Part shown: positions 47,970 to 60,072 of the stretch, piece by piece
Layout: each line of letters opens with the position of its first letter
How positions within the stretch are numbered: position 1 is the first letter of the stretch
Assembly: GCA_009777095.1 (NCBI GenBank)
Contig: WRMN01000001.1
Location: 178,909 to 242,908 of the forward strand
Direction: 5' to 3'
Origin: Bacteroidales bacterium
GTDB lineage: Bacteria; Bacteroidota; Bacteroidia; Bacteroidales; UBA932
Length of the DNA stretch: 64,000 nt
Notes under the pieces: generated by a model
Database searches by the model: none
What the model saw: the letters and a program-made list of their open reading frames with translations, nothing else
What the model was told of the DNA's origin: nothing
Made by a program: the position numbers and the translations under genes

Positions 47970-48851
47970 CTATAGCGCTTGCTTGCCCTCGGTAGTTACT
48001 TCCGGAGCTATTTTCTTTACTAAGCCTTGCAAGACGTTGCCGGGACCTAATTCCACACAGGTGGTAAGTCCGTCAGCCACCATGTTTTGCACCGTTTGCT
48101 TCCAGCATACCGGAGCCGTCAACTGAGCTATCAGGTTCTTTTTAATGCTTTCCGGATCGGTATAGGGCTTAGCATCAACATTTTGATAAACAGGGCAAAT
48201 AGGGGTATTCAATATAGTTGCTTGAATGGCAGCCTCTAATTCTACGCGGGCAGGCTCCATCAGCGGAGAGTGAAAGGCGCCGCTCACCGGCAACAACAAA
48301 GCGCGCTTAGCGCCGGCAGCCTTTAATTTTTCGCAAGCTTCTTCTACTGCCTTCACCGCACCTGAAATCACTAACTGTCCGGAACAGTTATAATTAGCAG
48401 CCACCACGACACCATTGACCGAGGCGCAGATTTCCTCTACCTTATTATCGTCCATTCCCAGCACGGCAGCCATAGTAGAAGGTTCTCGTTCACAGGCTTT
48501 TTGCATAGCCATAGCACGGGCGGCCACCAAGCGCAGGCCGTCTTCAAAATTCATAGCTCCGGCAGCTACCAAGGCCGAAAATTCACCCAAAGAATGACCC
48601 GCTACCATTTGCGGTCGAAAATCGGGAAGCGAACAGGCTAAAATCACAGAATGCAGGAAAATAGCCGGTTGTGTTACCTTGGTTTGTTTCAAATCGGCAT
48701 CACTGCCGGCAAACATCAGATCAGTAATACAGAATCCGAGAATTTGATTGGCTTGTTCAAACATGGCTGCCGCCTTGGGTACGTTGTCATACAAGTCTTT
48801 ACCCATTCCTGAGAATTGCGCGCCCTGTCCGGGGAATACATAAGCTTTCAT
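47970..48851 (-). CDS. fabD: Malonyl-CoA:ACP transacylase
   Basis: YVFPGQGAQFSGMGKDLYD, VAGHSLGEFSALVAAGA, GAFHSPLMEPA. Confidence 0.96.
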   Translation of the reverse strand: MKAYVFPGQGAQFSGMGKDLYDNVPKAAAMFEQANQILGFCITDLMFAGSDADLKQTKVTQPAIFLHSVILACSLPDFRPQMVAGHSLGEFSALVAAGAMNFEDGLRLVAARAMAMQKACEREPSTMAAVLGMDDNKVEEICASVNGVVVAANYNCSGQLVISGAVKAVEEACEKLKAAGAKRALLLPVSGAFHSPLMEPARVELEAAIQATILNTPICPVYQNVDAKPYTDPESIKKNLIAQLTAPVCWKQTVQNMVADGLTTCVELGPGNVLQGLVKKIAPEVTTEGKQAL

Positions 48852-48999
48852 GCTAAATAGTTTAAAGTTTTTTCATAGTTGTAATTCAGGCACAAATATA
48901 AGAAACTGTTTTGAATTTTAAAAATAACAACTAAGCACTTGTTTATCAGCATATTATTTGAATAATGTTTTGTATCTTTGCAAAATTTTTTGGAAAAAA

Positions 49000-49024
49000 G
49001 ATTGCTTCGTGCCTCGCAATGACG
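49000..49024. repeat. REP-like short repeat (gattgcttcgtgcctcgcaatgacg)
   Basis: ATTGC...GCAAT arms; its translation yields the RHCEARSN phantom peptide seen in the spurious ORF 48848..49054. Confidence 0.6.
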
Positions 49025-49080
49025 TAAACTTGTTAACTGTAAACAAATAAACAACTGAATAACAATTCATAGCTCATAAC

Positions 49081-49112
49081 AAAAAAGGCTGTCCGAAAAA
49101 TTCCGAACAGCC
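49081..49112 (-). terminator. Intrinsic terminator of groEL
   Basis: GGCTGT..ACAGCC hairpin followed by T run on minus strand. Confidence 0.8.
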
Positions 49113-49151
49113 TCTCTACTAATCGCAAATTGCGTAATCGCAAGTCGACAA

Positions 49152-50789
<1,638 letters not shown>

Positions 50790-50828
50790 TTATTGTTGAT
50801 TTGTTAATTTATAATTTTGTTGATTTGA

Positions 50829-51098
50829 TTACACTACTGCGAGAATGTCAGATTGACGCATCATCATATAATCTATGCCTTCAATGGATATTTCCGTACC
50901 GGCATATTTGCCGTATAACACTTCGTCGCCGACTTTAAGTTCCATAGGCTCGTCTTTCTTTCCGCTGCCTACTGCAACAACTTTTCCGCGTTGAGGTTTT
51001 TCCTTGGCGGTGTCGGGAATGTACAGGCCGCTGGCGGTCTTTTCTTCAGCCGCTGCAGGCTCTACCAATACTCTGTCTGCTAATGGTTTAATTTTCAT
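50829..51098 (-). CDS. groS: Co-chaperonin GroES
   Basis: [44 protein letters not shown]. Confidence 0.98.
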   Translation of the reverse strand: MKIKPLADRVLVEPAAAEEKTASGLYIPDTAKEKPQRGKVVAVGSGKKDEPMELKVGDEVLYGKYAGTEISIEGIDYMMMRQSDILAVV

Positions 51099-51179
51099 AA
51101 TGTTAGATATTTAATTTTAAAGTTAAATTGTTATTTATTTGCTTTTAGGTAATACAAATAAGATGCCAAAACAAAAAAC

Positions 51180-51192
51180 TGACAAAATGTCA
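51180..51192. promoter_or_regulatory. Palindrome TGACAAAATGTCA upstream of groES (candidate operator)
   Basis: TGACA-AAA-TGTCA inverted repeat about 82 bp upstream of groES start. Confidence 0.4.
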
Positions 51193-51267
51193 TTTTGGGG
51201 ATTTATTTTAGGGTAAAGAAAGCCGCTCTTTAGTTATAGAATGGCTTTATATACCTCCATAATAACC

Positions 51268-51627
51268 TTATTCTTCAGGAGTTGTAGCGTCTGAAGGTCC
51301 TGGTTGAGGGGGTTGTGGCATAACAGGGAATTCGGGCTGTCCCGGGGTTGATTGTATGTTCTCCAAGGATCTTTGGATAGTTGAGCTACTCTCACCGCCG
51401 CCGCCGCCGGCTACTATTGCAGTAGCTGCCAAGCAGAGCACTAAAACGCTGATAGCCAAAGTCCATGTGGCCTTTTCTAAAAAATCGGCAGTTTGACGGA
51501 CACCGAAGGCCTGATTGCCGGCAGCAAAATTGGCGGCCAATCCACCGCCTTTGGAATTTTGTACTAACACTACTATAGTTAGTAAGATACAAGCTATGAT
51601 AATTAATACGGCTACAAATGAATACAT
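51268..51627 (-). CDS. secG: Preprotein translocase subunit SecG
   Basis: Two TM segments; VLVQNSKGGGLAANF. Confidence 0.9.
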   Translation of the reverse strand: MYSFVAVLIIIACILLTIVVLVQNSKGGGLAANFAAGNQAFGVRQTADFLEKATWTLAISVLVLCLAATAIVAGGGGGESSSTIQRSLENIQSTPGQPEFPVMPQPPQPGPSDATTPEE

Positions 51628-51631
51628 AATA

Positions 51632-52579
51632 TTAATTGTTAGATTTAAACTTTAAATTTTGAATTCGGGCTGCAAAGTAAGCACTTTTTTTTGGTTCCAG
51701 CAAACTTAATTTTTCATAGGTTGCTTGAGCTAAAGATACAAGCCCCTGACTTTCATATATTTTAGCTAAAGTTTCGGTAACTATATCTTCAAATTTTTTT
51801 GGCGGCGCCGTTTGTTCTATCTGATTAGGAAGCTCAATGCCCATAAGAGAGCTGGCTAAGGGGCGAATTTGCGGACGTTCAACGATAAAACGGGCTATGG
51901 GGTCGGTTGCTACGTTTACTTCAATCTCCTCGCCTGCAAAATAATCGCTCGGAGCGCTGAATGTCGCTTTCAATTTCGTTGTTATAGCGGGTTGAGGCGG
52001 TGCAATTAAGGTTTCTTCTTTTATCGGGGTTTGTTCTTCTACTAAGGCTTTTATTTCTGTAGAGGTTTCTTCTTCTACTAAGGTTTCTTCTACTGGGGTT
52101 TGTTCTTCTACTAAGGTTTTTATTTCTGTTGATGCTTCTTCTTCTACTGAGGTTTGTTCTTCTACTAAGGTGTCTACTTCGATTAAGTTTCCTCCTTCAA
52201 TCAGGTCTTCTTCCTTAGTTGAGTTTTCGTCTTCAATCAGTTTTTTTTCTTCAATTACTGTTCCTTCTTCTATTAATAAAACATCGTCTTCTTTAATAGT
52301 CTCTGCCTTTTCTTTCTTTTGCGCAGTCGGTTGCGTTTTTAATAGTTGCAAACGATAATACAATTGTTCCCGATGTACTACATATACTACCGTTTTTGGG
52401 GCATAATCAGAAAAACGCCCGTCGTTATTTTGGGACAAGACTTCCAAAAATAATTGTCGGGCAATACCGCACCAAGGGTAACGTTCAATAAGTTGCTCTA
52501 TTGCTTTTACTTCGTTGTTTGAAGCCGTTGTCGGAAACGGTTTAAGGCGTTGTATGAATTGTTCTGTTTTCATTACCAA
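51632..52579 (-). CDS. Hypothetical protein with Glu-rich tandem repeats
   Basis: ORF between secG and lptE; repeated STEIK(T/A)LVEEQTPVEETLVEEE; C-terminal TPR-like SLAQATYEKLSLLEPKKSAYFAARI. Confidence 0.75.
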   Translation of the reverse strand: MVMKTEQFIQRLKPFPTTASNNEVKAIEQLIERYPWCGIARQLFLEVLSQNNDGRFSDYAPKTVVYVVHREQLYYRLQLLKTQPTAQKKEKAETIKEDDVLLIEEGTVIEEKKLIEDENSTKEEDLIEGGNLIEVDTLVEEQTSVEEEASTEIKTLVEEQTPVEETLVEEETSTEIKALVEEQTPIKEETLIAPPQPAITTKLKATFSAPSDYFAGEEIEVNVATDPIARFIVERPQIRPLASSLMGIELPNQIEQTAPPKKFEDIVTETLAKIYESQGLVSLAQATYEKLSLLEPKKSAYFAARIQNLKFKSNN

Positions 52580-53091
52580 TTAGCTACTGCGTTATTAAAA
52601 ATATCTTCTATTAATTTTTCTATAATCTCATCTACTAACTCTGCCTGTACGCTGTCTAAAGTTCGAGCGGAGTCGAAGTCGGCGTATTGGCTGAACGATT
52701 TATCGTAACTTTGTTGTTCGTCTTTATTATTGGTAAACCGTATTTTTACGGTTACGTTCAATCGGTTGACCGAGGCTACTTCGTCGGCGGTTACTCCCAT
52801 GGAAGTTACATCATAGCCTGTAACTTCGCCTTCAAAATGCAAATCGCCGTCGTAGCTTACCAAACTTAAGCGCGTAGTCCGCGTAAATTTATCTTTCAAC
52901 GATTCGGTAAGCGAATTACTTAAGGGCGGGTAAACAATCATGGCCATATTATTGATGTAATCAATACTTACCGTTTCTACTTCGGGGGAAATAGAGGTGC
53001 CGGTAAATGAATAGCCTCCCTTGCAGCCCTGCAGCCAACAAAGCAGGCTCAGCAGTACGGTTGCAGCAACAATATGTTTTCTTATGGACAT
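52573..53091 (-). CDS. LPS-assembly lipoprotein LptE-like
   Basis: Lipobox LQGCKGGYSFTGTSISPEVETVSIDYINNMAMIVYPPLSNSLTESLKDKF. Confidence 0.8.
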   Translation of the reverse strand: MSIRKHIVAATVLLSLLCWLQGCKGGYSFTGTSISPEVETVSIDYINNMAMIVYPPLSNSLTESLKDKFTRTTRLSLVSYDGDLHFEGEVTGYDVTSMGVTADEVASVNRLNVTVKIRFTNNKDEQQSYDKSFSQYADFDSARTLDSVQAELVDEIIEKLIEDIFNNAVANW

Positions 53092-53159
53092 GGTTATGAG
53101 TTATGGTTTATGAGTTATGAATGTTGTCTTTGTTCTTTTAGTCTTTAATCTTTTTCTCC

Positions 53160-54341
53160 TTAATCAATATTATATTCGTTTAATTTTCTATATAGCGTAC
53201 GTGTGGATATGCCCAATTCTTCGGCTGCGCTCTTTCGGTTACCGTCATTCTTAGCCAAGGCTATTTTTATAAGCGATTTTTCATGCTCTTCCAAGGATAA
53301 ATTTTCTTCTTTGATGTCTTCGCTGTCTTTTATTTCTTCCGTATCGGTAATATCGCTGTCTAAGGAGTGTGCGACCTTGACGGGCTGGCTGATATTTACT
53401 GTCGGTTGCGTGATATTTCTGTCCTGCGATAATTCATGCACTACCTGTTTGAGTGCATTCATGTCGTTACGCAGTTCAAAAAGTATATTGTATAAAATTT
53501 CACGTTCCGAGGATATAGTTTGCTCTTTGCTGTGCGACAATACGGGCAGGGCGGAGGTGTTATAATTCGGCAAATAGTTTTTCAACACCTCGGCGGTAAT
53601 TATCCGTTCGTTCTCTATCACCGATAATTGCTCTGTAACATTTTTGAGTTGGCGCACATTCCCCGGCCAATAATAATTGCGAAGCGTCGCCTGAGCTTCC
53701 GGCGTAAGGCTAATCACCGGCATCTGGTAGCGTTCGGCAAAGTCGAGGGCGAATTTGCGGAACAGTAAATGAATATCTTCTTTTCGTTCGCGCAAGGGAG
53801 GAATATTGATAGGAACGGTGTTGAGGCGATAATATAAATCTTCACGGAAACGCCCTTTCTGTACGGCCTGCAAGACATTCGTATTGGTGGCGGCAATTAC
53901 CCGCACATTGGTTTTTTGCGCTTTCGACGAGCCTACTTTGATAAATTCTCCCGATTCGAGTACGCGCAGCAGCCGCACTTGGGTAGCGAGAGGCAGTTCA
54001 GCCACCTCGTCTAAAAAGATGGTGCCGCCGTTGGCCACTTCAAAATACCCCTTGCGGGCATCGTGGGCGCCGGTGAACGAGCCTTTTTCGTGCCCGAAAA
54101 GTTCAGAATCAATAGTACCGTCGGGAATAGCGCCGCAGTTTACGGCAATATACGGACCATGCTTCCGACTGCTGAAATGATGTATGATTTGCGGAAATAC
54201 CTCTTTCCCCACCCCGCTTTCGCCGGTAACCAATACCGAAAGATCGGTAGGGGCTACCTGACGGGCAATGTCAAGCGCGCGGTTTAACTCAGGCGTACTG
54301 CCAATAACCTCAAATCGTTGTTTTAAGCTGCTAAGGTCCAT
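53160..54341 (-). CDS. Sigma-54-dependent transcriptional regulator (AAA+ / Fis-type HTH)
   Basis: GESGVGKEVFPQIIH, GSFTGAHDARKGYFEVANGGTIFLDEVAELP, C-terminal NRKSAAEELGISTRTLYRKL; start placed at MDLSSL. Confidence 0.95.
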   Translation of the reverse strand: MDLSSLKQRFEVIGSTPELNRALDIARQVAPTDLSVLVTGESGVGKEVFPQIIHHFSSRKHGPYIAVNCGAIPDGTIDSELFGHEKGSFTGAHDARKGYFEVANGGTIFLDEVAELPLATQVRLLRVLESGEFIKVGSSKAQKTNVRVIAATNTNVLQAVQKGRFREDLYYRLNTVPINIPPLRERKEDIHLLFRKFALDFAERYQMPVISLTPEAQATLRNYYWPGNVRQLKNVTEQLSVIENERIITAEVLKNYLPNYNTSALPVLSHSKEQTISSEREILYNILFELRNDMNALKQVVHELSQDRNITQPTVNISQPVKVAHSLDSDITDTEEIKDSEDIKEENLSLEEHEKSLIKIALAKNDGNRKSAAEELGISTRTLYRKLNEYNID

Positions 54342-54438
54342 AATTAACCTACAAAGGTACAAAAAATATGCAGAAAATGTTTTTTTTTTGTTTAAAATTG
54401 ATGTTTTTTTTAACTTTACAGCCTGAAATTTTGAAATT

Positions 54439-55185
54439 ATGTCATTTATTGGAATTATTCCGGCGCGTTATGCCTCTTCCCGATTTCCGGGAAAACCCTT
54501 AGCCGATATTAACGGAAAACCGATGATTCAACGGGTGTATGAGCAGGCGGCGAAAGCGCTGCCTTTAGTGTATGTGGCTACCGATGATGCCCGAATTGTG
54601 GAATGTGTAGAAAATTTCAACGGAAATGTTGTACTCACCGCTACTACCCACCGTAGCGGCACTGACCGTTGTGCTGAGGCAATAGCTAAAATTCAGTTAG
54701 ACAGAAAGATAAACTTTGATGTCGTAATTAATATTCAAGGCGATGAACCTTTTATTGATCCTTTACAGATTCATCAGTTAGTCAGTTGTTTCGATACTCC
54801 CGAAGTGCAAATAGCCACCTTGATAAAACGCTTTTCCAAGGAAGAAGATATCTTTAACCCCAATGCGCCGAAGGTAGTAGTGAGCAGGGGAGGAGAGGCC
54901 TTGTATTTTAGCCGCTCGCCCATTCCTTACTTGCGTGATGCTGAGCGTAGTGAGTGGACGGCGAAGCATGTTTTTTACAAGCATGTAGGCTTGTATGCTT
55001 ATCGTACTGATATTCTGAAAATTTTGTCTAATTTAGCGCCCGGCGCTTTAGAGGTCGCCGAATCGTTGGAGCAATTGCGCTGGTTAGAAAACGGCTATCA
55101 TATTAAAGTAGCTGAAACCGAATGTGAAACGCAGGCTGTGGACACGCCTGAAGATTTGGCACGCTTATTGCGTAAAGTTTTATGA
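54439..55185 (+). CDS. kdsB: 3-deoxy-manno-octulosonate cytidylyltransferase
   Basis: IGIIPARYASSRFPGKPLADINGKPMIQRVYEQA, VVINIQGDEPFIDP. Confidence 0.97.
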   Translation: MSFIGIIPARYASSRFPGKPLADINGKPMIQRVYEQAAKALPLVYVATDDARIVECVENFNGNVVLTATTHRSGTDRCAEAIAKIQLDRKINFDVVINIQGDEPFIDPLQIHQLVSCFDTPEVQIATLIKRFSKEEDIFNPNAPKVVVSRGGEALYFSRSPIPYLRDAERSEWTAKHVFYKHVGLYAYRTDILKILSNLAPGALEVAESLEQLRWLENGYHIKVAETECETQAVDTPEDLARLLRKVL

Positions 55186-55282
55186 AATTTTGTGTAAACC
55201 TTTGTTTTTTTAAGATTTAATTGTAACTTTGTATATTGGAAATTATGGACTTTTTAAACAAATAACTTAATATAACGTAATT

Positions 55283-56947
55283 ATGAAAAAATGTATTCCT
55301 TTATTAGTGTTGGCATTTGCAACATTGTTCATGGCAGCTTGTTCAAGTCCCGAAAAGATGAAAAAACAAGCGGACTTAGTTACTACTTCCTGCGACCCTC
55401 AGGTATTAGAAGTGCGTGCAAACGTCATTGAGGCTCGCTATACAGTTTCTTTCCCTGAAAAATATTTTCACCCTAAAGCTACCTTGGAACTGACGCCGGT
55501 TTTGGTGTATCAAGGCGGTGAAGTTGCCGGCCCTGTGAAATTATTGCAAGGCGAGAAAGTTCAAGGTAATAACACGGTAATTCCGACAGTAGGTGGAAAA
55601 ATTGACCAACCTGTGAAGTTCGACTATAAGCCGGGTATGGAATCTTCTCGTTTGGAGTTGCGCGCCCGCGTGCTTTACAAAGATAAAGTATGGCCTTTTG
55701 ACGAAGCGCGTAAACTGGCCGACGGCGCCATTGTTACTTATAAGTTGTTGAATACTGATGGTAATCCCTCTATGTTAGGAGATAAATATCCTAAAACAAT
55801 CATTAAAACTCAGGAAGCGCAAATCAATTATGTTGTTAATAGCGACGCAGTTCGTAATACCGAATTGAGAAAAGAAGAGATTAAGGCTTTGCAGGATTTC
55901 TTGACGGCTATCAATGAAGATGAGCGTTCGCAAGCTAAGGCTATGAACATTATTTCTGCCGCATCGCCCGAAGGCCCGATAACCACCAATGAACCTTTGG
56001 CCCAGAAACGCGGAAAAACTGCTGAAACGGCTTATGCCAATATGGTGAAAAAGTTAGACAAAAAAGCGCCTATTAACTTAACCAGCATTTCGGAAGACTG
56101 GGACGGTTTCCGTGAACTGGTAGCTGCCTCGGATCTTCAGGATAAGGATTTAGTTCTTCGTGTACTTTCCATGTATAGCGACGACGTGGTTCGCGAACGT
56201 GAAATTAAAAACATGTCGAATGTTTATAAAATATTGAAAGACAAAGTATTACCTGAGCTTCGCCGCTCTCGTATGATTGCCGAAAATGAATGGTTAAACT
56301 ACACCGATGAGGAACTGAAAGAGATGGTAAGCGCTAATTCTGTTGAAGGTTTAGATGTAGAAGGCTTATTGTATGCCGCTACTTTGATTGACGACCTTAA
56401 TACCAAGATTTCATTGTACACCAAGGCTGCCGAAAAATATAACGATTATCGCGCTTACAATAATTTGGCTTGGGCCGAATTGCTGAATGGTAATGCAGCT
56501 GCCGCCAAAACCGCTTTAGCTAAAGCCAGCAACCAAAACGATGCGGCTGTGAAGAATAACCTCGGTGTTGTAGCTTTGCGTGAAAATCGTATTGAAGACG
56601 CTGTTAAATTGTTTAATGAAGCTAACAATGCTGATGCTAAAACAAACATAGGTGCGATTTCTATTCTGAATGGAAATTATTCAGATGCTTTGAACCGTTA
56701 CAACGGTACTAATTCCTACAACGAAGCTTTGTCGAATCTGCTTTCAGGCAATGAAGACAAGGCTACGACTATTCTGAATAGCAAAGACGATGCTCAGTCG
56801 GAGTATTTGAAAGCCATTATCGCAGCCCGCAAAGGCAACTGTACGGAAGTGGCCGCTTGTTTGGCCCGCGCTTATGCCAAAGATCCTTCATTAAAGGAAA
56901 AAGCCGCTACCGATATTGAATTTGCAAAATGCAAAGGTAGCCTTTAA
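55283..56947 (+). CDS. TPR-containing lipoprotein
   Basis: Lipobox FMAACSSPEK; C-terminal TPR-like repeats. Confidence 0.75.
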   Translation: MKKCIPLLVLAFATLFMAACSSPEKMKKQADLVTTSCDPQVLEVRANVIEARYTVSFPEKYFHPKATLELTPVLVYQGGEVAGPVKLLQGEKVQGNNTVIPTVGGKIDQPVKFDYKPGMESSRLELRARVLYKDKVWPFDEARKLADGAIVTYKLLNTDGNPSMLGDKYPKTIIKTQEAQINYVVNSDAVRNTELRKEEIKALQDFLTAINEDERSQAKAMNIISAASPEGPITTNEPLAQKRGKTAETAYANMVKKLDKKAPINLTSISEDWDGFRELVAASDLQDKDLVLRVLSMYSDDVVREREIKNMSNVYKILKDKVLPELRRSRMIAENEWLNYTDEELKEMVSANSVEGLDVEGLLYAATLIDDLNTKISLYTKAAEKYNDYRAYNNLAWAELLNGNAAAAKTALAKASNQNDAAVKNNLGVVALRENRIEDAVKLFNEANNADAKTNIGAISILNGNYSDALNRYNGTNSYNEALSNLLSGNEDKATTILNSKDDAQSEYLKAIIAARKGNCTEVAACLARAYAKDPSLKEKAATDIEFAKCKGSL

Positions 56948-57150
56948 CACCCCGATTTTGGCCGGAAAACCGTATTTTCGGGGTAAGGCACAAAGATACA
57001 AAAAATCCCAACATCTTCAAAATGAATTTGTTGGGAAATTTTATTTAATGAATATCCCTATGTGGGCTACAAACGTTCAATTTCACACTATCTTTTCCGT
57101 GGGGTTACTCGCCGCCTTACGCCAAACAAACCGCCAATTGTGAGACGTTT

Positions 57151-57975
57151 TTATTTCTTTTTAAATATAATTGTATTTGTTTTATATACAATTGTATCTC
57201 TTCTTAAATTGTCATCTGCTTTATATGAAAGTAAATAATCTCGATTGAAATCATTCTGAACATTCTGGAGGGCACCATGATTAGAGTGATAGTAGAAACC
57301 TTCTGTACCCACATCAATATGCATCATGGTTCTTTCGACATAACATGTATATGATATTTGAATTCCATCCTTTATTTCTATTGCATAAATACAAGGTTTA
57401 AAATCATAGCGTAAAATGCCGCCACCAACACCCCAAATTTTTACTGTATCAATGTAAAGTGGAGAATATTTTAGTTTTTCACTCCAGCCATAATAAGGTT
57501 TTATATAATATGGTCTACTATCAGGCTCAAAAATATCTCTACTACCTATTATTATGTCAAATGATTGAAAATGCAAAATCCCATTCTTCCGAATGACATC
57601 AAAATGGATAACCGTGTCATTACTTGTTATTTTGGCTTGTGAATTTGATATTAATTCAATTTCATCATATAATTTGAATGGTATGTTGGTAGGTTGATCC
57701 TCGTATATATTTAACAAAGAACCTGTAACCAAAGTATATCCCGAACTACCGTACATCCGATTATTCATTCTGAAATTTTCTAAAAATGAATAAATTTTAT
57801 CGGGTTCATTTATATTTCCTGAATTGGTGTATGTGTTCACTTCACCGTATATAATATCAGTAAAAATATATTTTTTAGGATATATTTCGTAATTTTCTTT
57901 TTCACAAGAAACAATTATTGATACCATAGTCAATATAGTACAAGAGATAATAATAATTCTACTTATTTTAACCAT
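57151..57975 (-). CDS. Hypothetical lipoprotein
   Basis: Signal peptide with lipobox SIIVSCEKENY; no family recognised. Confidence 0.65.
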   Translation of the reverse strand: MVKISRIIIISCTILTMVSIIVSCEKENYEIYPKKYIFTDIIYGEVNTYTNSGNINEPDKIYSFLENFRMNNRMYGSSGYTLVTGSLLNIYEDQPTNIPFKLYDEIELISNSQAKITSNDTVIHFDVIRKNGILHFQSFDIIIGSRDIFEPDSRPYYIKPYYGWSEKLKYSPLYIDTVKIWGVGGGILRYDFKPCIYAIEIKDGIQISYTCYVERTMMHIDVGTEGFYYHSNHGALQNVQNDFNRDYLLSYKADDNLRRDTIVYKTNTIIFKKK

Positions 57976-58069
57976 GCTTAATGTTTATATTTTTTGTCCA
58001 TTTACATTCCGTTTGCCAATTGTCGCTGTCGCCCGCATTGCCTACAACAATATTCACACACGCATTAAT

Positions 58070-58252
58070 CTAAGGATTAAGCAAATCGGTATAGCGAAAG
58101 TCCAATATTTCGTAAATATAATCCAAGGCAAATTTAGCTTTGCTTTCAGGATTTAACTCCAAGGCTTCTTTATAGGCATTGATAGCCTCTGCCCATTGTT
58201 GTTTTTGCTGAAATGCTTTACCTTGCTGCAGGTAATCTTCTTCCGTAAACAT
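58070..58252 (-). CDS. Small TPR protein
   Basis: YLQQGKAFQQKQQWAEAINAYKEALELNPESKAKFALDYIYEILDFRYTDLLNP. Confidence 0.75.
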   Translation of the reverse strand: MFTEEDYLQQGKAFQQKQQWAEAINAYKEALELNPESKAKFALDYIYEILDFRYTDLLNP

Positions 58253-58273
58253 CGTATTATTTTAAAAAACAAC

Positions 58274-58885
58274 TTATACTAAACCTGCAAAGCCCATGAA
58301 GGCCAAGGCTAAAATACCGGCAGTGATTAAGGCAATGGGAGCGCCTTTGAAAGCCTTAGGCACATCGGCTAAGTCTAATTGTTCGCGCAGACCGGCAAAA
58401 AGCACCATAGCCAAAGCAAAGCCTATGGCCGAAGCTACAGCATAAACTATACTTTCAGCTAAGTTCAGAAGATGTTCGGGGCCGCCGAAAGCAAATTCTT
58501 TAGACACTACTAAAATTGCTACTCCCAGCACGGCGCAGTTGGTAGTAATCAAGGGAAGGAAAATACCCAAGGCCTGGTACAGGGCAGGGCTGATTTTCTT
58601 CAGAATAATTTCCACCATTTGCACTAAACCTGCAATTACCAGAATGAAACTCACGGTTTGCATAAACTCTATTTGCAAGGGTACTAAAATATAATAATGC
58701 AAGAGGTAGGTTACCAAAGTAGCCAAGGCCATCACAAACATCACTGCTCCGCCCATGCCGATAGAAGTGCTTACCTTGCTCGACACGCCGAGGAAGGGGC
58801 ATACGCCCAAAAATTGCGCCAACAAAATGTTGTTGACAAATACGGCTGATATAATAATGATAATGTATTCCATAAAGCTTAACAA
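58274..58885 (-). CDS. rnfA: Rnf complex subunit RnfA (RsxA)
   Basis: [31 protein letters not shown]. Confidence 0.96.
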   Translation of the reverse strand: MLSFMEYIIIIISAVFVNNILLAQFLGVCPFLGVSSKVSTSIGMGGAVMFVMALATLVTYLLHYYILVPLQIEFMQTVSFILVIAGLVQMVEIILKKISPALYQALGIFLPLITTNCAVLGVAILVVSKEFAFGGPEHLLNLAESIVYAVASAIGFALAMVLFAGLREQLDLADVPKAFKGAPIALITAGILALAFMGFAGLV

Positions 58886-58886
58886 T

Positions 58887-59462
58887 CTATCGTTTTAGTT
58901 TATTAAAAAGAACCATCAGATAACCCAGTACAATAAATGCTCCGGGAGCTAAAATAAAGAGGGTAATACCTTCGGGCAATATTTTTGTGCCGAAGAAAGC
59001 GCCTGCGCCCAACAATTCGCGCACCATGCCAAGAACGGTCAAGGCCAAGGTAAAACCTATGCCGATGCCTGCGCCGTCGAGCATTGCATGAAACACAGAG
59101 TTTTTGGAAGCAAATGCTTCGGCGCGCCCCAAAACCACACAGTTTACTACTATCAAAGGAATAAACAAGCCTAAGGTATCATACAAGTCGGGAACAAAAG
59201 CCTGCATCAGAAATTGCACCATGGTTACAAAGGTGGCAATAATCACAATGTAGGCAGGGATACGCACCTTGGCGGGAATTTGCGAAGCCACGGTAGCTAT
59301 TGCCATATTAGATAAAATGAGTACTGCTGAGGTAGCCAAGCCCATGCCCATTCCGTTAATAGCCGAAGAAGTAGTAGCCAGAGTAGGGCACATTCCCAGC
59401 AACAACACAAAGACGGGATTTTCTTTAACTATTCCTTTAAGTATCAATTGTAATTTATTCAT
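58887..59462 (-). CDS. rnfE: Rnf complex subunit RnfE
   Basis: [36 protein letters not shown]. Confidence 0.96.
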   Translation of the reverse strand: MNKLQLILKGIVKENPVFVLLLGMCPTLATTSSAINGMGMGLATSAVLILSNMAIATVASQIPAKVRIPAYIVIIATFVTMVQFLMQAFVPDLYDTLGLFIPLIVVNCVVLGRAEAFASKNSVFHAMLDGAGIGIGFTLALTVLGMVRELLGAGAFFGTKILPEGITLFILAPGAFIVLGYLMVLFNKLKR

Positions 59463-60072
59463 CGTTTTCCTCCTTTTCTTCTGAAGTTCTTTGTGATTGT
59501 TTCTCCATTATTTTGAGAAAGGCCCTGTAAGCGCGGTCAACCGCATCGCAATAGGCACGGGAAGTAATGGTAGAGGCCGTAATGGCGTCCACATCGCCCT
59601 CATCTTTTTTTACTGCTAATTTGAATGTTTCGGGGTGCTTGCCTTCAAATTGCAGGCTGAAGTCGCCCTTGCCTTTCTCCATCTTATCGCCCAAGCCGGG
59701 GGTTTCGGCATGTGATAATACCACAATATTACGAATAGCGCCATCGGGCAGAAAACCAACCATCAGTGAAATCAATCCGCTAAAACCTTTGCCGGTCGAT
59801 GTTTCCACAGCCACGCCCACTATTTCATTGCCTTGTTTAGCCGTGTAAAGAATAATTTTACGGTTTTCCAAGACTATGGTATCGGGTTGCGCCGAAGGGT
59901 TATTATCGAAGGCCGGCACTACCTCGGCAATTGAAGCGTTAATCTTAGCAACCTTAGCTGCCGCTATAGGCTCTTCGGTCAACAGATACACGCCGCCGAG
60001 CAGGGTAGCCGAGACCAGTGCGATGACCGTTAACACAATCACCATATTTGAAAAAGAAGAAGTTTTAGCCAT
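59455..60072 (-). CDS. rnfG: Rnf complex subunit RnfG (FMN-binding)
   Basis: HAETPGLGDKME, DAITASTITSRAYCDAV. Confidence 0.93.
   Translation of the reverse strand: MAKTSSFSNMVIVLTVIALVSATLLGGVYLLTEEPIAAAKVAKINASIAEVVPAFDNNPSAQPDTIVLENRKIILYTAKQGNEIVGVAVETSTGKGFSGLISLMVGFLPDGAIRNIVVLSHAETPGLGDKMEKGKGDFSLQFEGKHPETFKLAVKKDEGDVDAITASTITSRAYCDAVDRAYRAFLKIMEKQSQRTSEEKEENDE

Noticed and set aside
48973-48980. TATCTTTG -7 box on the + strand
   Set aside because: No properly spaced -33 TTTG and no gene downstream; probably chance or fossil.
48848-49054. 68-aa ORF (MFICLQLTSLRHCEARSNL...)
   Set aside because: Encoded largely by a REP-like repeat; RHCEARSN is a typical phantom peptide.
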